28,529 nt of DNA from an uncultured Bacilli bacterium. GTDB lineage: Bacteria; Bacillota_I; Bacilli_A; RF39; UBA660. The stretch spans positions 1 through 28,529 of the forward strand of contig CAJTRV010000016.1 of assembly GCA_910578855.1 (NCBI GenBank), read 5' to 3'. Positions 8,018-17,400 of this stretch are shown in pieces. Position numbers and translations under genes: made by a program. The notes beneath the pieces are model-generated. The model saw only the letters and a list, made by a program, of their open reading frames with translations, had not been told where the DNA came from and made no database searches. Within the stretch, counting starts at the first letter, position 1, and every line of letters begins with the position of its first letter.

Positions 8018-8044
8018 AAAAAAGTGCACCATTACTAGTACACG
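8018..8044 (-). terminator. Intrinsic terminator after Fic remnant
   Basis: On the minus strand GTGTAC, an 8-base loop and GTGCAC form a 6-bp stem with one G-T pair, followed by TTTTTT. It marks the old 3' end of the rhuM-containing transcription unit and separates it from priA. Confidence 0.6.
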
Positions 8045-8049
8045 AAAGC

Positions 8050-8311
8050 TTATTTATCTTCAAAATATTTTTGCATATTTTTAAATGTCATAATCGATAA
8101 CTGTTGAATTGTTTCACTAAATAATTTTATATGACCGATTTCTAATGGATTATTCTGATAATCGGTATTGATATTAATTTCCTCAATCACTGAGTAATAA
8201 GATAACTTTTTCATTAATATTCACTGGTGGATAATTATTTTTAATTAGTTCATAATTCATGAGTAGACGTGCTACACGACCATTTCCATCTGAGAATATA
8301 TCCTTAGTCAA
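8050..8311 (-). pseudogene. Fic-family gene remnant (C-terminal part)
   Basis: Minus-strand frames encode FSDGNGRVARLLMNYELIKNNYPPVNINEKVI, a clear match to the Fic core around HPFxDGNGR, although the start of the motif is lost. After a frameshift near 8200 the second frame continues SYYSVIEEI and runs to FKNMQKYFEDK and a TAA at 8050. The N-terminal two thirds are missing; upstream the frame hits two stops at once. Fic enzymes transfer AMP or similar groups to proteins, but this copy cannot be functional. It is followed by a terminator at 8018-8044. Confidence 0.75.
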
Positions 8312-8317
8312 ATATTA

Positions 8318-8666
8318 TTAGCTATCTAAATATTTAATTAATTCATCTTTAAATTTACTCATATTGTATTCTTGTTTTAATTCTTCTTCAAATTCTAATT
8401 CATTTATATTTATTTCTTGGATATCAGTAATAGTTTTACCAATTTCAAAAAAACTTATTTTTTTATTTAAACTCATTGCTAGTTTTATTTCATGATAACA
8501 TCCATTAGATATAATTCCAAATTGCCATAGTTCATCTGCTAAATAAATTAAATTATTATTTCCCCTTACAGTAAGCTTTCTATCTACCTATCATTCATAA
8601 AATAATCCCAGTTAGAAATGGATTGAGTGGTAATTTATTATTTTTTAAAACATATGCAGAAATCAT
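8318..8666 (-). pseudogene. Broken small gene coupled to rhuM, nucleotide-binding-fold-like
   Basis: ATG 8666 overlaps the rhuM stop as ATGA, a classical translational-coupling start. The frame begins MISAYVLKNNKLPLNPFLTG and meets stops after about 24 codons. A second frame from 8587 to the TAA at 8318 continues VRGNNNLIYLADELWQFG, then SNGCYHEIKLAMSLNKKI. The combined pattern (start VLKN..LPLNPF, then ADELWxFG, then EIKLA) resembles a family of small proteins of the nucleoside 2-deoxyribosyltransferase/SLOG-like type often near Fic genes; that naming is from memory and tentative. It is inactivated by stops and a frameshift. Confidence 0.6.
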
Positions 8667-9682
8667 TTTTCTTCCGCCATAGTCTCTTTCATATCTATTA
8701 AAAATTTATCAAAATCAGATTCAAACAATTTATCTTGTATAATTCTGTATTTTTCAAACTCTGATAAAGCAAAACTTTCTGCAACTTTATGAGAAACTTT
8801 ACCGGGATTATCTAATACTTCTCTTTCATTGAATTGTAAAAATACATCTAATCTTTTTTTCCAATCTTCCATTGTCATTGGAATATGTCTTTCAGCTTGA
8901 TCTTCTGCATAATCCAAATACATTGTAACAATTCTTTCTAAAGACTTAAGTTCCTCTTTTGTTAAATAATTTTTGGCAACAACAACATCAGTTGCCATTA
9001 TTTTACCATTAGAAGAGTTTTTCCAATTAGTAAGTCCCATATGCTCTTTTTTGTGGTTTGCCCTTTTTACTATAACTTCTGCAGCAGTATTACCATGTGT
9101 GGCATAATGCATCTTATTTTGGACTGTTTTGAAAAACTCCATTGTTATTGGTGAAGAAGCATTATAATCTAAACTAGTGGCATAAATATCAGTAATCTTT
9201 TGATAAAAATTTCGTTCACTAATTCTAATTTCTCTAATTTCTTGTAATAGTTCACCAAAGTAATTTTCATTTAAAAAAGTTCCATTTTTAAGTCTCTCTT
9301 TATCCAGAACATATCCCTTAACAGAATATTGTTTTAAAACATTAATTGCCCACAATCTAAATTCTATAGCTCTTTTGCTATTAATTTTGAAACCAACTGA
9401 AATAATAGCATCTAAATTGTAATATTTAGTCTTATATTTTTTTCCATCACCAGCAGTATGTAAGAAATCCTTACATACTGAATTTTTATCTAGTTCATTT
9501 TCTAAAATATTACCAAGGTGCATTGTAACATTATTTCTAGTTGTATCAAAAAGCTCTGCAATTAATTTTTGACTAAGCCATACTGAATCTTCATCTACTA
9601 TAACTTCTATTGTTCTTTCTTTATTTTGCTTTGTAAAAATTAAAAATTCTGCTGTTGAATTTCTTATTTGTAGCGTTTGCAT
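8663..9682 (-). CDS. RhuM-family protein
   Basis: The 339-residue protein matches the virulence RhuM family: N-terminal DNA-binding-like region with DSVWLSQKLIAELFDTTRNN, HLGNILENEL, then KYYNLDAIISVGFKINSKRA and FRLWAINVLKQYSVKGYVLD (about residues 85-130). The helical C-terminal half contains HYATHGNTAAEVIVKRANHK and AEDQAERHIPMTMEDWKK. The name comes from a Salmonella pathogenicity-island gene; the biochemical role is not established, and genes of this type often sit beside Fic genes. A very strong AGGAGGTGA site precedes ATG 9682. The gene looks intact, although every gene around it is decayed. Its stop overlaps the start of the broken downstream gene. Confidence 0.85.
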   Translation of the reverse strand: MQTLQIRNSTAEFLIFTKQNKERTIEVIVDEDSVWLSQKLIAELFDTTRNNVTMHLGNILENELDKNSVCKDFLHTAGDGKKYKTKYYNLDAIISVGFKINSKRAIEFRLWAINVLKQYSVKGYVLDKERLKNGTFLNENYFGELLQEIREIRISERNFYQKITDIYATSLDYNASSPITMEFFKTVQNKMHYATHGNTAAEVIVKRANHKKEHMGLTNWKNSSNGKIMATDVVVAKNYLTKEELKSLERIVTMYLDYAEDQAERHIPMTMEDWKKRLDVFLQFNEREVLDNPGKVSHKVAESFALSEFEKYRIIQDKLFESDFDKFLIDMKETMAEEK

Positions 9683-9752
9683 TAGTTCACCTCCTAAATA
9701 ATTTTCTATAATAAATCTCTAATTATATTATAACTTAAATTATATATAATTC

Positions 9753-9884
9753 CTATAACTTCATGAAAATAATATAAAAATATTCTACAGTAGGATATGG
9801 GAATGCACCTATAACCATTTTTGCACTTGCAAAAACAACTATTTTATCGTTTTTTATAGTTGATATTTCTTTAAAAGCTACATT
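9753..9884 (-). pseudogene. Short coding remnant between rhuM and phosphoesterase
   Basis: A 43-codon frame without a start reads KNDKIVVFASAKMVIGAFPY followed by PTVEYF and a stop at 9753. It looks like protein sequence but is cut at both ends by stops. I do not recognise its parent family. The rest of 9683-9934 is AT-rich non-coding DNA. Confidence 0.3.
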
Positions 9885-9934
9885 TTATCCTTTATTTATA
9901 AGGATTTAAAAATAACTATTTTTCAACTATATAA

Positions 9935-10461
9935 TTATTTGAATTTTTCAATTTTATGAAACATAAATATTATTTTATCGGTATGATAATGACCACAATA
10001 CCATAAATTATAATTAGTAAATTCTTCTATTTCATCTAAAAAATATTCTGTTGAATTATCAACTATACTTTGATCAATTCCATCTAAAAACATTTATCAA
10101 CACTGTAAGCTCCACCTATTACAAGAACATTATGATTATTAAAATTATATACTTCTCCATCTTTAGCAAATAATATATTTGGATAATTTTCTTCATAATA
10201 TACAATTCCATTATGAAATTTTTTTGTTTTATAAAACTCAATATTTTCTGGTCTTTCTTCATGATTACCATGTATACACAAAAAAGTTATTGGATATTGT
10301 AATAAACTATCTTTTAACATATAATCATTATCACTTGCATAATAATTTATTCCTGCATCTCCAAGTACAATTAATATATCATCTAAGGTTGTTTCATTAG
10401 CATAGCAGAAATAAAATACTTCCCTAAAATCAGCATGTTTATCTCCTGTTATATTAATCAT
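9935..10461 (-). pseudogene. Metallophosphoesterase gene with internal deletion
   Basis: The 5' frame (10461-10084) starts MINITGDKHADF and has LIVLGDAGINYY (GDxG) and LCIHGNHEERPENIE (GNHE), core metal-binding motifs of calcineurin-like phosphoesterases, then VIGGAYSVDKCF and a stop. The 3' part continues in another frame: LDGIDQSIVDNSTEYFLDEI, then WYCGHYHTDKIIF (the GHxH motif), ending at 9935. Relatives of this type have about 35-40 further residues between the SVDK and GIDQS segments, including a histidine motif, so the break looks like a deletion plus frame change. Promoter-like TATAAT and a GGTGA site precede ATG 10461. Not functional as full enzyme. Confidence 0.8.
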
Positions 10462-10518
10462 CTTGAATCACCACTAATACCATTATAACGTATTAAAAAG
10501 GTAAAAGAATTTTCTATT

Positions 10519-11144
10519 TTAATTAGAAAACCGTAGTTTATAAACATTTTGAGGGTATGTCGCATTTTTGACTAAGGTATCATTCTCATCACGAAAGGGA
10601 TGAATATTAATAATAGCCATATGAAGTTTTACAGCCCGTTCAAACACGGTTAAATCTTGCCACTCATTCATATATTTTTGTTTTAATTCTTCCATTCTAC
10701 TAGCTACTAGAGATGGTGATGTGAAATTTACTTCTTCTCCATTACTATTTACCAAATAATTTTCATGTTCTTTGTAGTTACCAGCACCTTCAATCATTCC
10801 ACTCCCAATAATCTGATGTAAGTTTTTGATAAGGGGAATAAGGTCGATATCTTTATCCAATATTTCAAAAATATACTGAAAAGCATTTTGGTGATTGACT
10901 GTTTCGTTGATTTCTCTTTGCTTATTTTTATCCACAACATTTGCTAAATCATAAGTATTATTTAAGATTTCTTTGGTATCATTTAAAGTAAGAGTCCTAT
11001 TAGTTCCTTCAATACGATTAGAATGAAACGTAAATAAAACTCCAAACCCATGAATTAAATCATCATAATACTGTTTTTTAATGGTTCACTAAAGATCGCT
11101 ATTTTACTTTGAATTTTAGCTAAATCAAATATTCTATCTAACAT
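10519..11144 (-). pseudogene. Second Fic-family gene, frameshifted and motif-eroded
   Basis: ATG 11144 has a GAGGTGG site and an extended -10 promoter (TATGATATAAT) upstream. The frame MLDRIFDLAKIQSKIAIF breaks near 11060 and continues in the next frame as KQYYDDLIHGFGVLFTF, then HSNRIEGTNRTL. SNRIEG fits the (S/T)xxxE(G/N) inhibitory helix of class II Fic proteins. The core appears as IINIHPFRDENDTLVKNATY, where the expected HPFxDGNGRxxR has both glycines and the arginine replaced; the frame ends soon after at 10519. So the gene carries a frameshift, a destroyed nucleotide-binding loop and a lost C-terminus. Confidence 0.8.
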
Positions 11145-11345
11145 AAAAGCCACCTCATTATTACTATTATATCATAAGAACCTAATTTTCCGTTTTTATT
11201 TTAATACGTTGTAGATAATACTACATGCTTGAAAACAATTTATCTTTTCCATTAATTTATTATAACCGATCCAAACTACCAAATTTCTATCGTGGACAAT
11301 TTCTAATGAACTAATAACATCATATAGTTAGTTAGGAAGTGATTT

Positions 11346-12047
11346 ATGATATTCAAATTTTTTAAAGACTTATTCAAAGATTTTTACTTTTTTAGCGCAG
11401 CTTATTCCAACAATTTATTCCCTGATCCCCTATCAAAGGAAGAGGAAGAAGAATGTGTGAAAAAAGCCAAACTGGGTGATCAAGAAGCGCGTAATAAGTT
11501 AATTGAACATAATTTAAGACTTGTTGCTCACATCGTCAAAAAATATGATCATCGCAAAGAAGATGTTGACGATCTCATCAGTATCGGAACAATTGGACTA
11601 ATTAAAGGGGTTGATTCTTATTCTTATAAACATGGAACGAGAATTACGACTTATTGTGCCCGCTGTATTGAAAATGAAATTCTCATGTATTTTAGAAGTG
11701 ATAAAAAGAATAGTAAAAATATTAGTATCAATGAAGGCGTGGGATTTGACAAAGATGGTAACGAAATTACATTTCTTGATATCTTAAAAACCCCAAAACC
11801 TGATTTTGCTCTCGATATCCATTTAAAAAATAATATTGCCTCATTAAAACAATATTATAAAGTCTTAACCAATCGCGAAAAAGAGATTATTACTGCGCGA
11901 TATGGTCTCGATGATAATGATCCAATTACCCAAAAAGAAATTGCCAAAAAACTTGGCATCTCGCGAAGCTATGTTTCAAGAATTGAAAAAAGAGCTCTTA
12001 CAAAAATGCTCCGTGAATTTATTAAACATAAAGATCATGTCGATTAA
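11346..12047 (+). CDS. sigK: RNA polymerase sporulation sigma factor SigK-type
   Basis: The 233-residue sigma-70-family factor closely follows sporulation sigma-K: a hydrophobic pro-like N-terminus (IFKFFKDLFKDFYFFSAAYS), the conserved NNLFPDPLS, region 2 with NKLIEHNLRLVAHIVKKYDH, DLISIGTIGLIKG and TTYCARCIENEILMYFR. Region 4 has LTNREKEIITARYGLDDN and the helix-turn-helix KLGISRSYVSRIEKRAL. Sigma-K directs late mother-cell genes of endospore formation and is made as a membrane-tethered precursor. GGAAGTGAT precedes ATG 11346. The gene is uninterrupted, without a skin-type insertion. It is the only sizeable plus-strand gene here and stands alone. It strongly suggests a spore-forming host. 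Confidence 0.92.
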   Translation: MIFKFFKDLFKDFYFFSAAYSNNLFPDPLSKEEEEECVKKAKLGDQEARNKLIEHNLRLVAHIVKKYDHRKEDVDDLISIGTIGLIKGVDSYSYKHGTRITTYCARCIENEILMYFRSDKKNSKNISINEGVGFDKDGNEITFLDILKTPKPDFALDIHLKNNIASLKQYYKVLTNREKEIITARYGLDDNDPITQKEIAKKLGISRSYVSRIEKRALTKMLREFIKHKDHVD

Positions 12048-12113
12048 AGGCTCAAATTTTATTTTCTATTCGTATTCATGTTTTTATCTTGCCTAATGAT
12101 TTTTTTCAACTTA

Positions 12114-12122
12114 TGGTATAAT
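12114..12122 (+). promoter_or_regulatory. Extended -10 promoter of structured leader RNA
   Basis: TGGTATAAT is a perfect -10 with a TG extension; no well-placed -35 is visible. Transcription would begin near 12129. Confidence 0.55.
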
Positions 12123-12128
12123 GAGTAT

Positions 12129-12247
12129 GTAAGCAAGGAAACTTGTATATAATAAAAGGATACATTTGATTATAGTGAATCAAATGCTACTGCCTAAATT
12201 TGGGTTGCATCTAACGAATCATAGTTGTGAAGAGTTAGATGCTTTTT
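12129..12247 (+). ncRNA. Structured leader RNA of unknown class ending in a terminator
   Basis: From the promoter, the RNA could form a short hairpin CAAG-GAAA-CTTG (12134-12145) and a perfect 9-bp stem CATTTGATT/AATCAAATG (12163-12171/12178-12186). A tract CTGCCTAAATTTGGG follows, then a strong terminator, GCATCTAAC (12207-12215) with GTTAGATGC (12234-12242), and TTTTTTT. A ribosome site and a 16-codon stub follow about 40 bases later. This is the layout of a riboswitch or attenuator, but I could not match T-box, TPP, SAM, purine, preQ1 or c-di-GMP consensus features. Confidence 0.5.
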
Positions 12248-12291
12248 TTATGTATAATAGTATAAAAACTAAAATAAATAAAAGGAGTATT

Positions 12292-12342
12292 ATGAAATAT
12301 AGACATTTTTCATTCTGCTTCATAAACATTACCCCTTTCTAA
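12292..12342 (+). pseudogene. 16-codon stub with strong ribosome site
   Basis: AAAGGAGTATT precedes ATG 12292 and the frame encodes MKYRHFSFCFINITPF, then stops. Such a good initiation region in front of so short a frame, behind a structured leader and before a terminator at 12403-12430, suggests the remains of a larger gene deleted except for its start. Confidence 0.35.
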
Positions 12343-12402
12343 TGAAAAGGAAAAACATCCGATATAACCAAATATATCCTACAAACATTATATTATATCT
12401 TA

Positions 12403-12430
12403 ACTAGAAGTAAATTGATTTCTAGTTTTT
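12403..12430 (+). terminator. Intrinsic terminator, plus strand
   Basis: ACTAGAA (12403-12409) and TTCTAGT (12420-12426) form a 7-bp stem followed by TTTTT. It would close the transcript that begins at the 12.1 kb leader. Confidence 0.6.
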
Positions 12431-12520
12431 ACATCAATTTTATGATATTATGATTATACTTTTTTTAAAAGGGCTAACTCATTTTTACTGTCAAACTCAA
12501 GATTTTTATTATATCAAAAC

Positions 12521-12573
12521 AAAAAGACTACTGGTATACTTTACAGTAATCTTCTGATACTTTTTCAGTAGCC
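12521..12573 (-). terminator. Terminator after the 173-aa gene and jet operon
   Basis: On the minus strand GGCTACTG (12573-12566) pairs with CAGTAGTC (12533-12526), with an inner GTAT/ATAC pairing in the loop, followed by TTTTTGTTTTG. No terminator is seen between jetD and the 173-residue gene, so this may end the whole Wadjet transcript. Confidence 0.6.
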
Positions 12574-12578
12574 TCTTG

Positions 12579-13100
12579 TTAAAGTCGCTTTTTATTATCC
12601 CCTACTGAACTATCCATTTTCATAACAGAACTGTATTTTAATCTATATATTTGACTTATAAAATAATTAAAATCAATCAACTCATAATTTCCCTCTAAAA
12701 ATTCACACATTCCCGGATATAATAATATTGCTAATTTATTACCATTATTTCTAAATCGTTTCCACGCGTTAAACTTTGATATTAACATTTCAATTTGATT
12801 TTCATTTATATCCATAATATTATTTGGTAAAAATAATATATATCGTTTGGGATTCATATCATTTACTTCTTGAAGAAACGGAATTTTCTCGTTTGTAAAA
12901 CACTCAATTAAATAATATAATTTTTCTATATCATTGTAAGCGATTAATTGCTCTAAATCAACAATCCCTGCTGCAATTGCCTCTTGTTTTAATAAAGAAC
13001 TATGTGCTGTTCTACTGCTATAAATCTTTGTATCTATTTGTAATTTTTTAATCCCTTCAGGATAAAATAGTATTCCCATTTCTAATGTTGCCATGTTCAT
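12579..13100 (-). CDS. Unknown 173-residue protein downstream of jetD
   Basis: I do not recognise this protein. It is mixed alpha/beta in pattern, with no signal peptide or membrane helix. Features are GILFYPEGIKKLQIDTKIYS near the start, a helical middle (LEQLIAYNDIEKLYYLIECF), and two short hydrophobic strands, RYILFLPNNI and KLAILLYPG, each followed by charged loops. The AAAGGAG site precedes ATG 13100, with a second ATG two codons later. It begins 77 bases after the jetD stop. A possible promoter (TTGTAT, 17 bases, TATATT at 13126-13154) lies in the gap, but there is no terminator, so it could be read with the Wadjet genes. It may be an accessory of the defence system or an unrelated passenger. 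Confidence 0.7.
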   Translation of the reverse strand: MNMATLEMGILFYPEGIKKLQIDTKIYSSRTAHSSLLKQEAIAAGIVDLEQLIAYNDIEKLYYLIECFTNEKIPFLQEVNDMNPKRYILFLPNNIMDINENQIEMLISKFNAWKRFRNNGNKLAILLYPGMCEFLEGNYELIDFNYFISQIYRLKYSSVMKMDSSVGDNKKRL

Positions 13101-13125
13101 TTTGCTCCTTTACATTATCAAATAT

Positions 13126-13154
13126 AATATACTATAATTGATCCTTTTATACAA
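13126..13154 (-). promoter_or_regulatory. Possible promoter of the 173-aa gene
   Basis: On the minus strand TTGTAT (13154-13149) and TATATT (13131-13126) are 17 bases apart in the jetD downstream gap. The region is very AT-rich, so chance is possible. Confidence 0.35.
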
Positions 13155-13177
13155 TCCAAAAATAATACGATTTTCTT

Positions 13178-14440
13178 TTAAGTAATCTGCTCTTTTATAT
13201 ATGTAAGTATAGCTTCCATATTCTTCTCTTGGTATGCAGCCTTTTTTTCAATCAATATGCTTTGTTTGATCTTAGCTAGCTCTGGACATTGAACAGTATC
13301 TAGTTTTTTAAGCCGCCTATCGGTAATGACTTCATTTGATTTACACGTTTGATAATCTTGTTCGTCATATTGAAATAGCGTCAGATGTTCCCCATAATTG
13401 CGTTTTAACTTGTCAGCAATCATCATTCCCTCGGGATCATAATCCCCATTATAATAAAGATGATTATGACTTTTTACTAGTTTATCAAGTAGTTGATAAA
13501 CCGCTAAATTGGGTATCCCCGAGGTAATAACAACTGGATATGATAACTTTTGATCACGTATCGTATTTAAAATAGAGGGATTCTCAAAGATAAATACCTT
13601 TTTATCTTCTGTATCAACAGAATCAATCGTCAACAAATTTTCTAAGTTTAACGTTAATGGCTGTCGTTGATTATAAAACGCTTGAAACAAAGGGCTCCCA
13701 AAAAGACCATTGGTAATCACGGTATTCGATAATGAATCAGTATAAATCCCCCACTCTGATAAGAAATTAATTTTTTCTTGGTGTTCTTTGGGATAAGATA
13801 TGCCTTTCGTATCAGCTAGAGCCCGTAAAAAGAGGTGACTATTTTTGGTCCCAAGGTCGAGATAATGAGGGTTCTTCGTAATTGTTCCAGCTAGCATCGG
13901 TAAGGCAATCACTTGATCATGATGAACCGATAAATAGTTTACTAGATTGACAATATGGTGAAGATCCATTTTACAGGTATTCGCATTGTTCCGATAGCGT
14001 TTACGAAGATATTGATATGTATCGCTTCGGGTATCAATACAGTCTTCAAGCCACTGTTTTCCGAGTCCTGGTTCTACTTGTTGCAAAACCTGGTGAAAAA
14101 AGTAGGCTTCCTGATTTTGCGCTTGTTCTAGACACTCCTGCTTCGTTTTTAGGGTCTGATCAAAATAACATTCCAAAAGGGTTGTCCAATCAAACATTTG
14201 ATACTTAGAAGCCATCATCACCTGTTCAAATTGTTTGAAGGAAATCGTGATAGTTTCTCCAACTTGATAGGTTCTTCCAAAGAATAGTGACAAATCCCTA
14301 CTCTCTTCCTTTGTCAGATTGGTCATTTTAACTGTTCCAGAATAACGACCGAGAGAGTAATATTTCTCACGAAACAAGCGAAATAACCGGTCAAAAGCGC
14401 GCGTTTGAAAATAAGTAAGATACGCTGGCTTTTTATTCAT
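13178..14440 (-). CDS. jetD: Wadjet nuclease subunit JetD (TOPRIM domain)
   Basis: JetD is the nuclease that cuts plasmid DNA after the JetABC motor has extruded it. The 420-residue protein has a helical N-terminal region and a C-terminal DUF2220/TOPRIM-type domain: acidic Glu286 in KVFIFENPSI, a strand VVITSGIPNLAVYQLL, and the DxD motif YYNGDYDPEGMMIADKL (Asp333, Asp335, Glu338). I choose ATG 14440, which has a GGTGA site and overlaps the jetC stop by 8 bases (ATGAATAA); the frame is open further upstream only through jetC sequence. All expected metal-binding acidic residues are present, so it looks active. Last gene of the jet set. Confidence 0.9.
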   Translation of the reverse strand: MNKKPAYLTYFQTRAFDRLFRLFREKYYSLGRYSGTVKMTNLTKEESRDLSLFFGRTYQVGETITISFKQFEQVMMASKYQMFDWTTLLECYFDQTLKTKQECLEQAQNQEAYFFHQVLQQVEPGLGKQWLEDCIDTRSDTYQYLRKRYRNNANTCKMDLHHIVNLVNYLSVHHDQVIALPMLAGTITKNPHYLDLGTKNSHLFLRALADTKGISYPKEHQEKINFLSEWGIYTDSLSNTVITNGLFGSPLFQAFYNQRQPLTLNLENLLTIDSVDTEDKKVFIFENPSILNTIRDQKLSYPVVITSGIPNLAVYQLLDKLVKSHNHLYYNGDYDPEGMMIADKLKRNYGEHLTLFQYDEQDYQTCKSNEVITDRRLKKLDTVQCPELAKIKQSILIEKKAAYQEKNMEAILTYIKEQIT

Positions 14441-17400
14441 AGTGTTCACCAAGCAGGATTTTAACATTCCCATTCCACTTATAGCGACGGACAGCCACCG
14501 TTTCACTAATCTTATCTGCTAATAATTCACAGATAGATAGAGCTTTAACTGTATCATAATCACCCCATAGTACTTGTGATGTCATAATAAAGTCTAACTC
14601 TAACGAGTTCATAATTCCTAACAACTCCCGAATATTAGGATAATCAACCCCAGCAAAGGCTTCATCTAATGCGACGATTCGAAGCGCATCCTCATTCGCA
14701 CTCAATAATTTTGAATAAACACTGGCAAACATAGGGATATACATAGTCTTCGCTTTTTCACCACCACTAAAGCGAGAGAAAACTTTATCGGTAAGTTCCT
14801 TACGCTCATGATTTCCTTGCGTATAATACATTTGGAAATAAAACCAATTACGATAATCTAAGACATCGAAAATAATATCATAATAAGAAATATACTTGTC
14901 TTCATTTAACGTTTCGGCTTTTTTAATTCGCGCCCGGAAATGGTTGATCAACTTATTGATATCCTGCTCCGTAGCGATCGTTGGATCAATTTTTAAAATA
15001 CGGACAATTTCCCGAGTATCAATTTCTTGGTCACCATCACTTGTTTTACTTTTCCATGCTAGATGGAATGATAGCGGACTATCTTTCTGCATCTTTCCCA
15101 TGATCGTGTTAATCTTTTTCACCCAGGCCTCACTATCTTCGATTCGTTTACGAATTTTTTCCCCAACGGTATTTAATAAAATATCCTCGAATAAGTGACG
15201 ATCTTGTTCACTGATAATATCTCTTGTTTCTAAAACAGCATTCTCAAGATTCTCATTTAACCGAAGGAGATTCATCTTTCGACCTTCATAGATTGCAGTA
15301 ATATCTCTTCGGGTATTTTCTTCGATGATTCTTCGTATTTCATCTTCATATTCTGGATGCTTTTTTACAAGAACTGTTACTATATCGTCTGTTTCTGATA
15401 AACCAATATCATTTAAGTTATAATCGTTTAACTCCAAACGATATTTATTATAAGCTTCATAATACAAACGTAAAACTCCGGTAACCGTATTCTTTGCTTT
15501 CTCTCTTAGTTCTTTACAAATAATTGTCGCCTGTTTGTAAAGATCAGGATCTACTGTTTCATAAACATAATGTAAATCACATTCCTGTTTCAAAAGATAC
15601 TCATAGGTTCGTAGATAAATTTGTTTTTTCACCTGAGTTGTTTTATCTTCCTCTAATTTTCTAACATAGTGTTTATACTGATCTTCAGCTTGCACTTTTT
15701 TGGCAATCAATTTCTCTCGTTTTTGCGGAATGGTATTTAGCAATTGTTCCAAACGATGAAGCGTTTCTTTTAGTTCTTGATAGTTATTATCTTTTAATAA
15801 TGCCTCGATCGTCGCATACTCAATCTTCATACTCTTCAATGTTTTCTCTTTTTCAAAAACATCTGTCTGCAGATAAGAAACCGTTTCCGTTAATTCTTCT
15901 AGGGAATTCATTTTAGTCTGTAAAATTTCTTGTTTCATCAAATAAGAATGATACTGTTGTTCTAGCACTCGTAAATGTTGTTCAACCTTATCAATTGCCT
16001 TCACGACTTCTTGATATTTATATAAATTAAGAGGAATATCCAAGTCTTCTTTCATACTATCAATTGTTTGAACAAGGGTTTCTTTCTCCTTCGTTAAGCT
16101 CTCAATTTGTTCTTCAATTTGGAATTGTCGTTCATTGATATATTCCAAATCTTTTTCAAATTTATGCCTCTTCGCATCAAGCCCCTCTAATAGATCACCC
16201 TTAGGGAAATTATGTTTTTCCTGTTCAAGTATATTTAACCGTTGCTCATTTTCGGCAATTGATCCTTGAATATGCGCAAGTTTATCATGATGTTCACTAA
16301 GCTCTTGTTCAAGTGCGAGGATGGCTTTTTTTCGTTCCATTTGCCGGGTTAGTATCCCAATATATTTACTTTGATACTGCGAGTCAATCTTTCCTTCGAC
16401 AAAATCCATCTGATATCCATCTTCATCAATGGCAATTTGATGAGTCGTTCGATCAATTCCAATCGATTCCAAAATAGCCCTAATATCATCTTCACAAAAT
16501 CCTGTTTGCTCTCCTAATTGTGGCTTTAAATACTTGGTCAAATTGGGCTCTTTCTTCGTCGTTTTAAAAAGGAAAAGACCAGGTGATTGGAGCTTTCGTA
16601 CTAGGGCTCGATCAGTCTCAGAAATAATATTAGCTTCTAATAAATGTGATTGTAAGAGTGAAGCTTCAATCGCATTACGTACGTCATCACTGATCTCATC
16701 ATGGAAGGCAATTGTTTTATAAAATTTTTCATATCTAATTTGGTGTTCTGCTAAGACCGTTTTTAGATTCTCATCGTGATTGGTAACCAATTCAATTTCC
16801 TGCTGATCTTCTAAATTTTTTCGTTCTTGCATCAAAGCACTAATCTCAGATTGTTCTAGTTTCAATTTATGTTCCAATTGTACTTTATTTTCGAATAAAC
16901 TACTCTTAATTTCACCTGCAATCTCCATATACGTCTGATTTGCTTTTATATAATTCTCTCGGGAATAATGATTTAAAAAATGAAAGATGGTACGAATATC
17001 CTCATCCTTTAACTTTAATATCTTATTATGATGATGAATCTCAGTAAAGGTATCTTTGACATCACTGATCGCATCCTGAATATCCCGTTCTAAGTTAACA
17101 ATCTCTTTTTCGGTCTTTTGATAATCACGCTTCAACTGTTCATGGCTTTGTAATTGATCATTAATTTTATTTTCTATTCCATCCAGTTTTTCTAATGTTT
17201 CCTTTACTTCGACAATTTTTCTTTTGTGTTTTTTCAGACTCTCTTGTAAAAGAGATAACGAAATCTGCGCAGATTTATCTTCACTAAGTGCCGTTAAGGC
17301 AATTGATAATTCCGTAAAATAGATGTCATCACAAAGCGTTTGGATCTCGACAATGACTTGATCAATTTCTGTCTCGACTTGGTATAATTGATTTTGTAAG

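Noticed and set aside
11300..11345. Sigma-E-like -10 (CATATAGTTA at 11321-11330) as the sigK promoter
   Set aside because: It is so close to ATG 11346 that the transcript would start inside the ribosome site, and no convincing -35 was found.
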